From Planctomycetaceae bacterium (lineage in GTDB: Bacteria; Planctomycetota; Planctomycetia; Planctomycetales; Planctomycetaceae), in assembly GCA_003445035.1 (NCBI GenBank), contig DLVV01000368.1:1-34104 (forward strand): DNA of 34,104 nt, read 5' to 3'. The translations under genes and the position numbers were made by a program. The number at the start of each line of letters is the position of its first letter. Within the stretch, counting starts at the first letter, position 1. Below the pieces are notes generated by a model. That model saw only the letters and a list, made by a program, of their open reading frames with translations. It had not been told where the DNA came from and did not search any database. Positions 17,091 through 25,555 of this stretch are shown here, one piece after another.

Positions 17091-17291
17091 ATGCAGGTCT
17101 ACGTCAACGAAGAGCCGCGAGAAGTGGAGACCGGGGCAACGGTGGCCTGGCTGGTCGATCAACTGGGACTCGAACCGCGTTACCTGGCGGTCGAACGCAA
17201 CCGCGAGCTGGTTCCGCGACGCGAACACGCCGACTGCATGCTGGTCGAGGGCGATCGACTGGAGATCGTCACCCTGGTGGGTGGCGGCTAG
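17091..17291 (+). CDS. thiS: ThiS sulfur carrier protein
   Basis: This is a 66-residue ubiquitin-like protein that carries sulfur as a C-terminal thiocarboxylate for thiazole synthesis. It has the typical start [21 protein letters not shown], the [10 protein letters not shown] segment and the obligatory Gly-Gly end, here VGGG. The C-terminus would be adenylated by ThiF and donate sulfur in the ThiG reaction. thiG begins 34 bases downstream, so the two genes form an operon. No ribosome site precedes the ATG, but a promoter-like pair lies immediately upstream. The call is secure from length, position and C-terminus. Confidence 0.93.
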   Translation: MQVYVNEEPREVETGATVAWLVDQLGLEPRYLAVERNRELVPRREHADCMLVEGDRLEIVTLVGGG

Positions 17292-17325
17292 GCCTCGAGG
17301 GATCTCAGAGAAGGGAACAAAACGG

Positions 17326-18213
17326 ATGAGCGTTTCCGAGACACCCGATTTTTCCACGGGAGTGGCCGGTTCCGACCAGGCCGACCCCACGCTTGACGTC
17401 CCCCTGGTCCTGGGCACCCACGAACTCAAGGGCCGCCTGGTCGTCGGCACCGGCAAGTACGCAACCTACGAGTTGATGCAGGAGTGCCTGGAGGCCAGCG
17501 GGGCCGAGGTGATCACCGTGGCGGTGCGTCGCGAACGGCTGGTCGACGCCGACGGCCGCAACATCCTCGACTTCATCGATCTCGCCCGCTACACCATTCT
17601 CCCCAACACCGCCGGGTGCTTTACGGCCGAGGACGCCGTGCGAGTCGCCCGGCTCGGTCGAGAGATCCTCGAGGGGCTCGAAAATCCCGGCGCCGACTGG
17701 GTCAAGCTCGAGGTGCTCGGTGACACCCGCACGCTGCTGCCCGACCCGGTGGCCACGCTCGAAGCCACCAGGCAACTGGTCGACGAAGGCTTCCAGGTGC
17801 TCTGTTACACCTCCGACGACCCGATCTCGGCCAAGCGGCTCAAGGAAGCCGGGGCCACCTCGGTGATGCCGGCCGGCAGCCCGATCGGCAGCGGTCAGGG
17901 CCTGCTCAACCCCAACAACATCCGTATCTGTCTCGAGTACCTCAAGGAAGACGACCCGGATTACCCGGTGATCGTCGACGCCGGGGTCGGCACCGCCAGC
18001 GACGTGGCCGTCGCCATGGAACTCGGCTGCGACGGCGTTTTGCTCAACACCGGCATCGCCTCCGCCGGCGACCCGCTGCTGATGGCCCACGCCATGCGGC
18101 ACGGCTGCCACGCCGGCCGACAGGCCTTCCTGGCCGGCCGCATCCCCAAGAAGCTCTACGCCACTGCCTCGAGTCCCGAGGTTGGTGTGCTGGGAGCCCC
18201 CGGGCGATCCTAG
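17326..18213 (+). CDS. thiG: Thiazole synthase ThiG
   Basis: This 295-residue TIM-barrel enzyme makes the thiazole phosphate ring from deoxyxylulose phosphate, dehydroglycine and the ThiS thiocarboxylate. Characteristic blocks are [10 protein letters not shown] (36-45), [16 protein letters not shown] (91-97), the Schiff-base lysine Lys127 in [29 protein letters not shown] and [11 protein letters not shown]. The first 25 residues are an extension compared with B. subtilis ThiG. Start: ATG at 17326 with GAAGGGA nine bases upstream. It is co-transcribed with thiS. The source of dehydroglycine (ThiO or ThiH) is not encoded in this window. The stop overlaps that of the convergent reductase gene by four bases. 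The call is secure. Confidence 0.96.
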   Translation: MSVSETPDFSTGVAGSDQADPTLDVPLVLGTHELKGRLVVGTGKYATYELMQECLEASGAEVITVAVRRERLVDADGRNILDFIDLARYTILPNTAGCFTAEDAVRVARLGREILEGLENPGADWVKLEVLGDTRTLLPDPVATLEATRQLVDEGFQVLCYTSDDPISAKRLKEAGATSVMPAGSPIGSGQGLLNPNNIRICLEYLKEDDPDYPVIVDAGVGTASDVAVAMELGCDGVLLNTGIASAGDPLLMAHAMRHGCHAGRQAFLAGRIPKKLYATASSPEVGVLGAPGRS

Positions 18214-19220
18214 CTCGCTCCCATCTCCAGCAGCACCTTCCCGTCCCGGCCGGGTGTCTCGGACGCCGTGACCGCGTCGACCACCCGCTCGAGTGAGAAG
18301 GTCTCGCCGATCTCCGAGTCGAGCACGCCGGCGGTGACCAGGCCGGCCACGGTCTTGATCAGCCTCAGCTTGGCCAGCAACCCCTGGCTCGCCAGCCACG
18401 GTCCCAGCCAGAAACCTTCGACCGACGCCTCACGGGTCATCAACTCACGAGGCGAAAACTCCAGGGGACGCTCGTCCAGGGTCCCATAGCAGAGCATCCG
18501 GCCGCGGCGGCCCAGGCAACCCAGGACCGCCGAACCCAGCGGGCCACCCACCGGATCGATTGCCGACGACACCCCTCCGCCACCGGTGATGTCATCGACC
18601 AGTTGCAGCAGTTCCTCCCCGGACTGCTCGTCGACGCGGAAAGACAGCACGTGATCGCCGCCGAGTTGCACCAGTTCCTCGATCTGCTCGTCACGGCGGA
18701 CGATGTTGATCGTTTTGAAGCCCAGCCTGCGGCCCAGCCGGATCACCATCCGTCCCAGTTGGCTGCCGGCGGCCGTCTGCAGCAGCCAGCCACCGGGGGG
18801 AATCTGCAGGACCCGTTGAACCATCACGTAGGCGGTGACCGGGTTAATGAAGAACGTGGCAGCCTGTTGAACCGACAGCGAGTCGGGAACAGGCACGACC
18901 TGCCTGGCGGGCGCCACCGCCTGCTCGGCCCAGTTGCCGGTGATCGAGTTGAGCACCACCACCCGCTTGTTGCGTCGCAATGCCCCCAGCAACCCGCCAC
19001 CACTCTCCTCGACCACCCCCACCCCCTCGTAGCCGGGCGTAAACGGCAACGAGGGCCGGCGACCGTAGGTACCCCGGATCGTCATCACGTCCGAGGGATT
19101 CACGGGACTGGCCAACATCCGGACCCGCACCTGCCCCGGCTCCGGCACCGGTGTCTCCAGTTCCTCGACTCGCAACACCTCGGCCGGTTCGCCGAAGCCT
19201 GTCATCTGAACGGCTCTCAT
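18210..19220 (-). CDS. MDR-family reductase, 2-enoyl-thioester reductase-like
   Basis: This 336-residue NAD(P)-dependent medium-chain dehydrogenase/reductase lacks the zinc ligands of alcohol dehydrogenases. The order [57 protein letters not shown] and [14 protein letters not shown] resembles the mitochondrial/bacterial trans-2-enoyl-CoA reductase (MECR/Etr1) group more than quinone oxidoreductases. Such enzymes reduce enoyl thioesters in fatty-acid metabolism; quinone reductase is the alternative. The ATG at 19220 was chosen because conserved sequence begins there ([12 protein letters not shown]). No Shine-Dalgarno is seen, but a TTGGCA/TAGAAC promoter-like pair ends 10 bases upstream. Its stop codon shares CTAG with the thiG stop. 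Confidence 0.8.
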   Translation of the reverse strand: MRAVQMTGFGEPAEVLRVEELETPVPEPGQVRVRMLASPVNPSDVMTIRGTYGRRPSLPFTPGYEGVGVVEESGGGLLGALRRNKRVVVLNSITGNWAEQAVAPARQVVPVPDSLSVQQAATFFINPVTAYVMVQRVLQIPPGGWLLQTAAGSQLGRMVIRLGRRLGFKTINIVRRDEQIEELVQLGGDHVLSFRVDEQSGEELLQLVDDITGGGGVSSAIDPVGGPLGSAVLGCLGRRGRMLCYGTLDERPLEFSPRELMTREASVEGFWLGPWLASQGLLAKLRLIKTVAGLVTAGVLDSEIGETFSLERVVDAVTASETPGRDGKVLLEMGAS

Positions 19221-19230
19221 GATGCCGACA

Positions 19231-19259
19231 GTTCTACCGGGCCACAGCCGGGCTGCCAA
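19231..19259 (-). promoter_or_regulatory. Candidate promoter for the MDR reductase
   Basis: On the minus strand, TTGGCA (19259-19254, five of six to consensus) and TAGAAC (19236-19231, four of six) are exactly 17 bases apart. The -10 ends 10 bases before the ATG, suggesting a leaderless transcript. Confidence 0.45.
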
Positions 19260-19450
19260 CCGAGCATTGCCGTTGCGTTGTCCCCGCCCCCGACACTATC
19301 CTCCCGCCGCGCGCGACGGCCTCCGCCACGTGCCTCTCTCTCGACCCACTCCCAGTGACCACAACACACCGCAACCACGCGGCGGCCCGTCCAGACCGGC
19401 CCGTCGACCGGACCCCTCCTGCGCCCGTTTCCCACTCTCTCTCCAGCATC

Positions 19451-20353
19451 ATGCTCCGCCTCGGAATCGTCGATTTCGACAGTTCGCACTGCGTCGAGTT
19501 CACTCGACGGATCAACGGCACCGGCGTGCCCGCTGACCAGTGTGTCGAGGGCGGACGGGTCGTACTGGGATGGCCGGGAACCTCGGAGATGGCCCCCGAA
19601 CGGATCGACGGATTTCGGCCCGAGATCGAAACTCTCGATGTCCGACTGGTCGGCGACCCGTCCGAGATGCTCGGCCAGATCGACGCCGCGCTGGTCCTCT
19701 CGCTTTCGGGAACTCCGCACCTGGATCGCGCCCGCCCGTTTCTCGAAGCGGGATTGCCGGTGTTTGTCGACAAGCCGATGGCGTGCCGGTTCGAAGACGC
19801 CCGTGAGATGTTCCGGCTGGCCGGTGAAGCCGACGTGCCGTTCTTTTCGGTTTCGGCGATGCGGTTCTGCGAGGAAGTGATCTCGTTCTGTGACAACCGC
19901 GAGGGCCTGTACGGACCGGTCCACGGCGCGGTCAGCTTCGGACCGGCATGGCGGGCCGAGGGCAACCCCGGGCTGTTCCACTACGGAATTCATCCTGTCG
20001 AAGTCCTCTTTTCGGTGATGGGTCCCGGTTGCCGGACCGTGACGGCGCTCCACAGCGAGGGGGCCGACCTGGTGGTGGGCACGTGGGACGACGGACGCCA
20101 GGGCACCGTCCGTGGCGGTCGCTCGGGCGCCACCGCCTACGGCTTCACGGCCTGGTGCGAACACGCCGTCATCCAGCAGAACACCTCGACCCGCTTCGCC
20201 TACCGCAACCTCTGCCAACACATCGTCGAGACGCTCTCGGGAAAAACCCCGCCCCCGGTTTCCTCCGAAAACACGCTCGAGGTCATCGGCTTCATCGAGG
20301 CGGCCCTGGAAAGCGAATCTCACAACGGCCAACCGGTCCCACTTCCCTCATGA
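19451..20353 (+). CDS. Gfo/Idh/MocA family oxidoreductase
   Basis: This is a 300-residue protein with an NAD(P)-binding Rossmann half and a C-terminal substrate half. The N-terminus LGIVDFDSSHCVEF replaces the usual GxGxxG loop, so nucleotide binding may be altered. The catalytic lysine motif appears as VDKP instead of EKP (about residue 104), followed later by GLFHYGIHPVEVLFSVMG, which supplies the family His. Relatives oxidise or reduce sugars or inositols; the substrate here is unknown. The ATG at 19451 is where conserved sequence begins; no ribosome site is visible. Its stop overlaps the start of the next gene (ATGA at 20350-20353), so the two are translationally coupled. This suggests a shared task. 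Confidence 0.82.
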   Translation: MLRLGIVDFDSSHCVEFTRRINGTGVPADQCVEGGRVVLGWPGTSEMAPERIDGFRPEIETLDVRLVGDPSEMLGQIDAALVLSLSGTPHLDRARPFLEAGLPVFVDKPMACRFEDAREMFRLAGEADVPFFSVSAMRFCEEVISFCDNREGLYGPVHGAVSFGPAWRAEGNPGLFHYGIHPVEVLFSVMGPGCRTVTALHSEGADLVVGTWDDGRQGTVRGGRSGATAYGFTAWCEHAVIQQNTSTRFAYRNLCQHIVETLSGKTPPPVSSENTLEVIGFIEAALESESHNGQPVPLPS

Positions 20354-21231
20354 TTCTCTCAACCACCATGCCCCCAAAACCCTCCGCCGCCCCCGTCGTC
20401 CGACTGCTCGCCCTGGCGTTGGTCGCGGTCGCCGCCACGCCGGTGACCGCCCAGGAATTCGGTGTCTACACCAAGGTGTTCAACATCGCCGGGGCCAAGG
20501 ACAAGGCTTCCCCCGAGGTGATCGTCCGCAGCCTGACCCTGTTCCGTTCGGGCAAGGCCTACGACACGATCCACTCGGCAGGCGAGGTGACCGTCTTCGA
20601 ACCCAACCGACGTCGGTTCGTGATCATCAACGGCCCTCGCCGCCTGGCAACCGAGGTGGGATTCGACGAGATCAAGTCGGCGTTGAAGAAAGCCGAAACG
20701 ACGACGCGGGAGTACGTGGTCGAGTTGAGACGCAAGGGCGACCCCAAGTCGCTGGCGGCCGCGTCACCGCTGCTCGGACAACTCGACCCGGACTTCAGCG
20801 AACAGTTCGACTCCGGCTCGTCCACCCTGCAGTTGTCCGGCCGTGGGTTCCGCTACCGCGTCAACTGCACCAACGCACCCGACACGAACAGCATCGATCG
20901 TCTCGCCTTCGACGCCGCCCGCCGACGCTACCTCGAATACACCGACTGGACAGCGAAGCTCAACTACCTGCTGCATCCCCGCGCACTGTTCCCCGCCCCG
21001 CGAGTGGCACTGAACCGGAAGCTGAAATCCCGCAAGCTGCTGCCCCTGACCGTGGAACTGCAGGACAACTCCAACGCCGGGTTCCACCTGCGGGCCGAGC
21101 ACCAGTTCCACTGGCGACTGACCGGCAAGGACCGCGACGACATCCGTCACTGGGAGACGTTGCAGGCGACGAAGAAACTCAGAACGGTCAAGTTCAACGA
21201 GTACCGCCGGCGGCTGGTCAGCCGTCGCTGA
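20350..21231 (+). CDS. Secreted protein of unknown function
   Basis: This is a 293-residue protein with a clear signal peptide (hydrophobic run LLALALVAVAATPVTAQ, cleavage near residue 35). The mature part is basic and has no domain I can name. Notable stretches are FGVYTKVFNIAGAKDKASPEVIVRSLTLFRSGKAYD, VTVFEPNRRRFVIINGPRRLATEV and a C-terminal region rich in Arg and Lys. Such proteins occur in Planctomycetes as conserved unknowns, as far as I recall. The start at 20350 overlaps the stop of the Gfo/Idh/MocA gene; an internal ATG at 20368 (MPPKPSAAP) would give an equally good signal peptide. No function is proposed. Location outside the cytoplasm is inferred. Confidence 0.75.
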   Translation: MILSTTMPPKPSAAPVVRLLALALVAVAATPVTAQEFGVYTKVFNIAGAKDKASPEVIVRSLTLFRSGKAYDTIHSAGEVTVFEPNRRRFVIINGPRRLATEVGFDEIKSALKKAETTTREYVVELRRKGDPKSLAAASPLLGQLDPDFSEQFDSGSSTLQLSGRGFRYRVNCTNAPDTNSIDRLAFDAARRRYLEYTDWTAKLNYLLHPRALFPAPRVALNRKLKSRKLLPLTVELQDNSNAGFHLRAEHQFHWRLTGKDRDDIRHWETLQATKKLRTVKFNEYRRRLVSRR

Positions 21232-21316
21232 TGCGGACGGGTCGGCCTGCGTATTGTCGCCGGTGACCGAATTGGTCAGAATCCAGACACGTCACCCCCC
21301 CGAGCGACCATCACGC

Positions 21317-22264
21317 ATGCAGGTCACGTTGGCCAACCCCCGCGGTTTCTGCGCGGGCGTGAACATGGCGATCGACTGCCTGGACGAGGCGATCCGGATA
21401 TTCGGATCCGAGATCTACGTCTACCACGAGATCGTCCACAATCGGCACGTGGTCGAACGGTTCACCGCCCAGGGCGTGACGTTCGTCGACCGGGTCGAGG
21501 ACGTTCCCGAAAACTCGATCCTGCTCTTCTCGGCCCACGGCATTTCGCCGGAGATCCGCCGAACCGCCACCGGACGTCGTCTGCAGACGATCGACGCCAC
21601 CTGCCCGCTGGTGACCAAGGTGCACATGGAGGCGTTGCGGTTCGCTCGCGACGGCTTCCACATCGTGTTGATCGGCCACGAGGGTCACGACGAGGTGGTG
21701 GGGACGATGGGCGAGGCCCCCGAGAGCATCACGCTGGTGGAAACGCCCGAGGATGTCGATTCGCTGCCGTTCGCTCCGGACGAGAAGATCGCTTTCCTGA
21801 CACAGACGACCCTGTCGGTCAGCGAGGCCGGAGCGATCATCACCCGGCTCGAACAGCGGTACCCCGACATCGTTTCACCTCCCAAGGAAGACATCTGCTA
21901 CGCGACGACCAACCGCCAGGAAGCCGTCCGTCGTCTGGCCGAGGCCGCCGATGTGGTGATCGTGCTGGGCAGCCAGAACAGTTCCAACAGCCTGCGACTG
22001 GCTGAACTGGGCGGCGAACAGACCGGCCGCGCGTACCTGGTCGACTCGGTCGATGAACTCCCCGATGGGTGGAACGAGGATGTCCAGCGGGTCGTGGTCA
22101 CCGCCGGAGCCAGCGCACCCGAGGACGTCGTCGAGGACTGTCTGGAACATCTCAAGGCCACCTACGGTGCCACGGTCGAGGAAGTGACCGTCAGCGAAGA
22201 GCACGTCCGCTTCCCGCTGCCGAAGGAACTGCAGGTCCTGGAGTCATCACAGGACGACCGTTGA
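21317..22264 (+). CDS. ispH: 4-hydroxy-3-methylbut-2-enyl diphosphate reductase
   Basis: This 315-residue iron-sulfur enzyme catalyses the last step of the MEP isoprenoid pathway, converting HMBPP into IPP and DMAPP. The three cluster cysteines are Cys12 (RGFCAGV), Cys96 (DATCPLV) and Cys194 (DICYATTNRQ). His41, His74, His124 and Glu126 (GHEGHDEVVGTMGE) line the substrate site, together with Thr165 (TQTTLS) and the SQNSSNSLRL segment. Length and spacing match E. coli IspH. The ATG at 21317 begins the conserved MQVTLANPRGFC. A weak promoter-like pair TTGTCG/CAGAAT lies at 21254-21282. It is convergent with the CpdA-like gene, 18 bases apart. The call is secure. Confidence 0.97.
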   Translation: MQVTLANPRGFCAGVNMAIDCLDEAIRIFGSEIYVYHEIVHNRHVVERFTAQGVTFVDRVEDVPENSILLFSAHGISPEIRRTATGRRLQTIDATCPLVTKVHMEALRFARDGFHIVLIGHEGHDEVVGTMGEAPESITLVETPEDVDSLPFAPDEKIAFLTQTTLSVSEAGAIITRLEQRYPDIVSPPKEDICYATTNRQEAVRRLAEAADVVIVLGSQNSSNSLRLAELGGEQTGRAYLVDSVDELPDGWNEDVQRVVVTAGASAPEDVVEDCLEHLKATYGATVEEVTVSEEHVRFPLPKELQVLESSQDDR

Positions 22265-22282
22265 CCCCGCCCTCGAACCGGT

Positions 22283-23095
22283 TCACTCGTCGACGGCCGG
22301 AAAAGTGACCGCCGGCAGGCGGATCACGCGACTCGACCAACCCACCGACCCGGCGTCCTCGCCCGGGGCCGGTTCGTCGACCGCAAAGACCCGGAAACCC
22401 GGTGGAATCGCGTCGACATGGGGAGCATCCAGTAGCGGAGTGAACTGGACACCCGTTGCAGGAACCGTCAGGACCGCCGCACGCCCCAACATGCCCACCG
22501 ATTCCTGGTGGACGTGTCCACAACTGACCACCCGCACCTGCGGCGACCGGGTGACCAGATCGCGGAACGGGCCGGGATCCCGGAGACCGATGGCGTCGAG
22601 CCAGGCCGAGCCGACCGAGATTGGTGGGTGGTGCTGAAACAGGATCGTCGGCTGGCTGGAGTGCTGATCGAGTTCCCCCGCCAACCAATCGAGCATCGCC
22701 GGCTCGACCCGCCCGGGAACCTCGCCGGGAATGTGTGTGTCGATCCCGATCAACCGCCAGCCACCGACCGACTCGGAGAAACAGATCCCCTGGTCGGTCC
22801 CGCCCGCCCGATCTCCGAACACCTCCCGTAGCAACGCCCGGTCGTCGTGGTTACCGGGCAACACGTGACAGCGATCGAGCCACTCGTCGAGTAACCCGTG
22901 CACCGCCTGGTAGGTCTCGCGGCGTTCGTCATGGGTGAAGTCACCGGTGACGACGACGCGGCCAAAGTCCATCCCCGTGCCACGCGCCGCTTCCAGCACC
23001 TCGACCAGCGAGTCACGGGTGGGCACGCCCCGCAGCACCCCGTCGGGCTCGGCGAAGAGGTGCAGATCGGAAAGTTGCAGCAGGAGCATGGTCAT
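22283..23095 (-). CDS. CpdA/Icc-type metallophosphoesterase
   Basis: This 270-residue calcineurin-like phosphoesterase is of the class III cyclic nucleotide phosphodiesterase type. The dimetal site is complete: QLSDLHLF (Asp10, His12), VVTGDFTHD, LPGNHDD, FQHHPP and CGHVHQ, in the order and spacing of CpdA. CpdA hydrolyses cAMP, but related enzymes act on other phosphodiesters, so the substrate is unconfirmed. The ATG at 23095 has a second ATG two codons later; no strong ribosome site is visible. It follows the DUF1080 gene by 15 bases and is probably co-transcribed with it. Confidence 0.87.
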   Translation of the reverse strand: MTMLLLQLSDLHLFAEPDGVLRGVPTRDSLVEVLEAARGTGMDFGRVVVTGDFTHDERRETYQAVHGLLDEWLDRCHVLPGNHDDRALLREVFGDRAGGTDQGICFSESVGGWRLIGIDTHIPGEVPGRVEPAMLDWLAGELDQHSSQPTILFQHHPPISVGSAWLDAIGLRDPGPFRDLVTRSPQVRVVSCGHVHQESVGMLGRAAVLTVPATGVQFTPLLDAPHVDAIPPGFRVFAVDEPAPGEDAGSVGWSSRVIRLPAVTFPAVDE

Positions 23096-23110
23096 CGGTT
23101 CACCGCGAGA

Positions 23111-24517
23111 CTACTTCCTGGGGATCTCCCGCAAGAACACGTTCTTGAAGTAAAGCGTGTTGCCGTGGTTCTGGAGTTCGATCTGCCCGGTCGAGAAGAT
23201 CGGCTGCTTGCGGTCCCAGTAGTTTTCCAGGGTCACGTTGTCAGCGACCAGGACCCCGTTGAGCCAGACCCAGACCTTTTCACCAACCATCTTGATCCGG
23301 AAACTGTTCCACTGGCCGACAGGGTTGTCGGCAATCACCGGTGGCTTCGAGGGGTTCTTCTGGTTGTTGTACAAGCCGCCGGAGCCGACGTTCCGGAGCT
23401 TGGGATCCCAGATCTGCACCTGCGGCGAGCCTCTGAGATAGATCCCGCTGTCGCCCTTGTCCTTGATCTTCCAGTCGACCAGCATCTCGAAGTCACCGTA
23501 GTCCTTTGCGGTGCACAGAGAACGCCCCTTGCCGTCAAAAACCAGCGCCCCGTCGATCACGTGCCAGTGGGCCCTCATGCCGGCGTCCGCGACAGCCTGG
23601 GCCTTCTTCAAAGCGTCGCCCTGGAGTGCCGCCCGCGCGATCGGATTGCCGCCACCGGCGGCGATCAGGCCCTTCCAGCCAGACAGGTCCTTGCCGTTGA
23701 ATGCCGCGTTGAAGCCGTTGGGCGGCCTGTTGTCGACAAACGCGATGTCACCACCGCTGGCTCCACCGACCTTGCCCGGCTTCACCGCATCACCGAACAG
23801 GTAGACCTCGTCGAAGTTCCCCGTGTCGTCAAACGATCCGAGGCCGACCTGGCCCCAGCTGAACGTCTTGTCGACGGCGGTCATCACCGGCTTGGACATG
23901 TCATCGAAGTAGACCGAGATGGTGCCACTGTCGACGTCCCGGACAACGCGGGCGTGGTGCCAGTTGTCATCCCAGTTGGTGCCGGCGGTGGTGGTCTTGG
24001 AAATCTTGGTCCGGGGCTTGTTGTTGACGATGAAGATGTTGTTGGCGTGATCGTCCATCTTCTTGCCGAGGTGGACATAATAGAGGTGCGCGGGATCCTG
24101 GTAGCCGAAGAACAGACACATGTCGCGGTGGCCGTAGTCCTTGATCGTCGACTGCAGCCGGACATCCAGCGTGAAGCTGCCAACCACGGTGTCCTTGATC
24201 AAGGAACGGTTGAAGGGCGACCGGACGGGGTTCTTGACCTTGCTCTGCTTGAACTGGCTGTAGACCTTGCTGCCGCCGACCGACGAGACCTTCCAGGCGT
24301 TGCCGTCGCCGGGAGCCCAGTGACCAGCCTTGCCCGACTCGAAATCGTCGAAGAACAGCAACGGCAGTCCGGCCGCTCCGGCATCCACCCGCTTGACACC
24401 GTCCTTGTCGGCCGACACCGCCGATGTCGCCGACAACAGGCCCAATGCGGCCACCAGGACAATCGCGGCAAACCGCGATGTGATTCTCCGCAACACCTTC
24501 ACCGGCAACTGGCTCAT
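23111..24517 (-). CDS. Secreted DUF1080 (3-keto-disaccharide hydrolase family) protein with two lectin-like modules
   Basis: This 468-residue exported protein has a signal peptide (about residues 1-36, ending AVSA). A first concanavalin-like beta-sandwich (about 45-250, FFDDFESGKAGHWAPG, GHRDMCLFFGYQDPAHLYYVHLG) precedes the DUF1080 domain (about 265-468: GFNAAFNGKDLSGWKGL, DFEMLVDWKIKDKGDSGIYLRG, GQIELQNHGNTLYFKNVFLRE). DUF1080 proteins are greatly expanded in Planctomycetes and Bacteroidetes; characterised ones cleave 3-keto-glycosides, often together with Gfo/Idh/MocA oxidoreductases, two of which are in this window though not adjacent. The ATG at 24517 has GAGGAG upstream. It sits between a metallo-beta-lactamase and a phosphodiesterase gene. 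The family is secure; the substrate is unknown. Confidence 0.88.
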   Translation of the reverse strand: MSQLPVKVLRRITSRFAAIVLVAALGLLSATSAVSADKDGVKRVDAGAAGLPLLFFDDFESGKAGHWAPGDGNAWKVSSVGGSKVYSQFKQSKVKNPVRSPFNRSLIKDTVVGSFTLDVRLQSTIKDYGHRDMCLFFGYQDPAHLYYVHLGKKMDDHANNIFIVNNKPRTKISKTTTAGTNWDDNWHHARVVRDVDSGTISVYFDDMSKPVMTAVDKTFSWGQVGLGSFDDTGNFDEVYLFGDAVKPGKVGGASGGDIAFVDNRPPNGFNAAFNGKDLSGWKGLIAAGGGNPIARAALQGDALKKAQAVADAGMRAHWHVIDGALVFDGKGRSLCTAKDYGDFEMLVDWKIKDKGDSGIYLRGSPQVQIWDPKLRNVGSGGLYNNQKNPSKPPVIADNPVGQWNSFRIKMVGEKVWVWLNGVLVADNVTLENYWDRKQPIFSTGQIELQNHGNTLYFKNVFLREIPRK

Positions 24518-24618
24518 CGTCGCTCTCCTCATCGTGGGTCAATCGTTTGGGTGTGCCCGTCTTCGGCGTTCGCCGCCCGTTGCGGAACCGGATTACGGGG
24601 CTCGAGCGTGACTTCGGT

Positions 24619-25467
24619 TTACAACGACGCCACTGCCTCCGCAACCGTGAACTCCTTCCGCGGATCCCGTTCCAGTCGCGCCGCCGCGGTGTCCGGATCG
24701 TGGTCGAACAGCACCCACCATCCCCCGTCGGCGGCCTGACCCAGCAACTCGGCTTTCCGCCGCCTGGTCACCAGCACTTCCTCGTCGTAACCCATGCACC
24801 AGAGGCTCTTCAGGTGCCTGGTCGTCGGACAGAGATCGGCGATATAGAGAGCCTGCTGGCCGTCGCTCTCCAGGAGCAGGGCCTGGTGATGACGCGAGTG
24901 GCCGCCGGTGACGATCGAGTGGATCCCCGGTCGAAGCTCGGTGTCGCCGGAGACCAGTTCCAGCAATCCGGCGTCGGCCAACGGGGTGACCCAGTCGGCC
25001 GAGTAGGCCGCTCGCAGCTCTTCTCTCCCCGAGGTGGCCCGTTCGAATTCTCCCGCCTGCACAACATGGGTGGCATTGGGGAACACCGGCACCACCTCGC
25101 CCGACTCGTCCTCACCCAGGGCTCCGCCGACGTGGTCGTAGTGCAGGTGGGTCAGGATCACCGTGCCGATGTCCTCCGGCGACACCCCCGCCGCCTCGAG
25201 ACTCACCCGCAACGGCTCCCCCTCCTCGGAGGCCGTCCGACGACGCTGTGTCTCGGGAATCCGCGACCCGTATCCGGTGTCCACCAGGATCAACTCCTCA
25301 CCGTCACGGACCAGCAGGCAGTTGGTCGCCTGGTCGATCATGTTCCCGTCATCCGGCGGAAAGACCCTGGCCCACAGTTCCCGTGGCACCACCCCGAACA
25401 TCGTGCCACCGTCGGTCTTGAAGCGACCGCCGGAAATCGTCTCAAGCGTCAGGTGTCCCAACTGCAT
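24619..25467 (-). CDS. Metallo-beta-lactamase-fold hydrolase, lactonase-like
   Basis: This is a 282-residue cytoplasmic protein with the full metal motif THLHYDHVGG (106-115), LVDTGYGSRIPET (61-73), a later GGHSRHHQALLLES and YIADLCPTT. Overall order and the small size resemble the quorum-quenching lactonase (AiiA-like) branch, but many members act on other esters or thioesters, so no substrate is given. The ATG at 25467 has no ribosome site; a TTG at 25491 would add eight residues. It shares a short AT-rich intergenic space with the divergent old-yellow-enzyme gene. The DUF1080 gene lies about 100 bases downstream in the same direction. Confidence 0.83.
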   Translation of the reverse strand: MQLGHLTLETISGGRFKTDGGTMFGVVPRELWARVFPPDDGNMIDQATNCLLVRDGEELILVDTGYGSRIPETQRRRTASEEGEPLRVSLEAAGVSPEDIGTVILTHLHYDHVGGALGEDESGEVVPVFPNATHVVQAGEFERATSGREELRAAYSADWVTPLADAGLLELVSGDTELRPGIHSIVTGGHSRHHQALLLESDGQQALYIADLCPTTRHLKSLWCMGYDEEVLVTRRRKAELLGQAADGGWWVLFDHDPDTAAARLERDPRKEFTVAEAVASL

Positions 25468-25503
25468 CGGGGGTGGCTTTCGATAGAGCAATCCAGACCA
25501 GAG

Positions 25504-25512
25504 TCTATACTA
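25504..25512. promoter_or_regulatory. Symmetrical -10-like element between divergent genes
   Basis: The sequence TCTATACTA reads TATACT on the plus strand (25506-25511) and TATAGA (25509-25504) or TAGTAT (25512-25507) on the minus strand, midway between two divergent genes. No good -35 is found on either side. It may be a shared bidirectional promoter core. Confidence 0.3.
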
Positions 25513-25555
25513 GCCGGTGGGATCACCACCTCTCCACGTCCGCAACGTCCATTCC

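Noticed and set aside
22898..24739. 613-codon plus-strand frame opposite the DUF1080 gene, and similar frames opposite clpC (11574-13241) and the porin (1147-2532)
   Set aside because: All are antisense shadows without motifs, signal peptides or ribosome sites.
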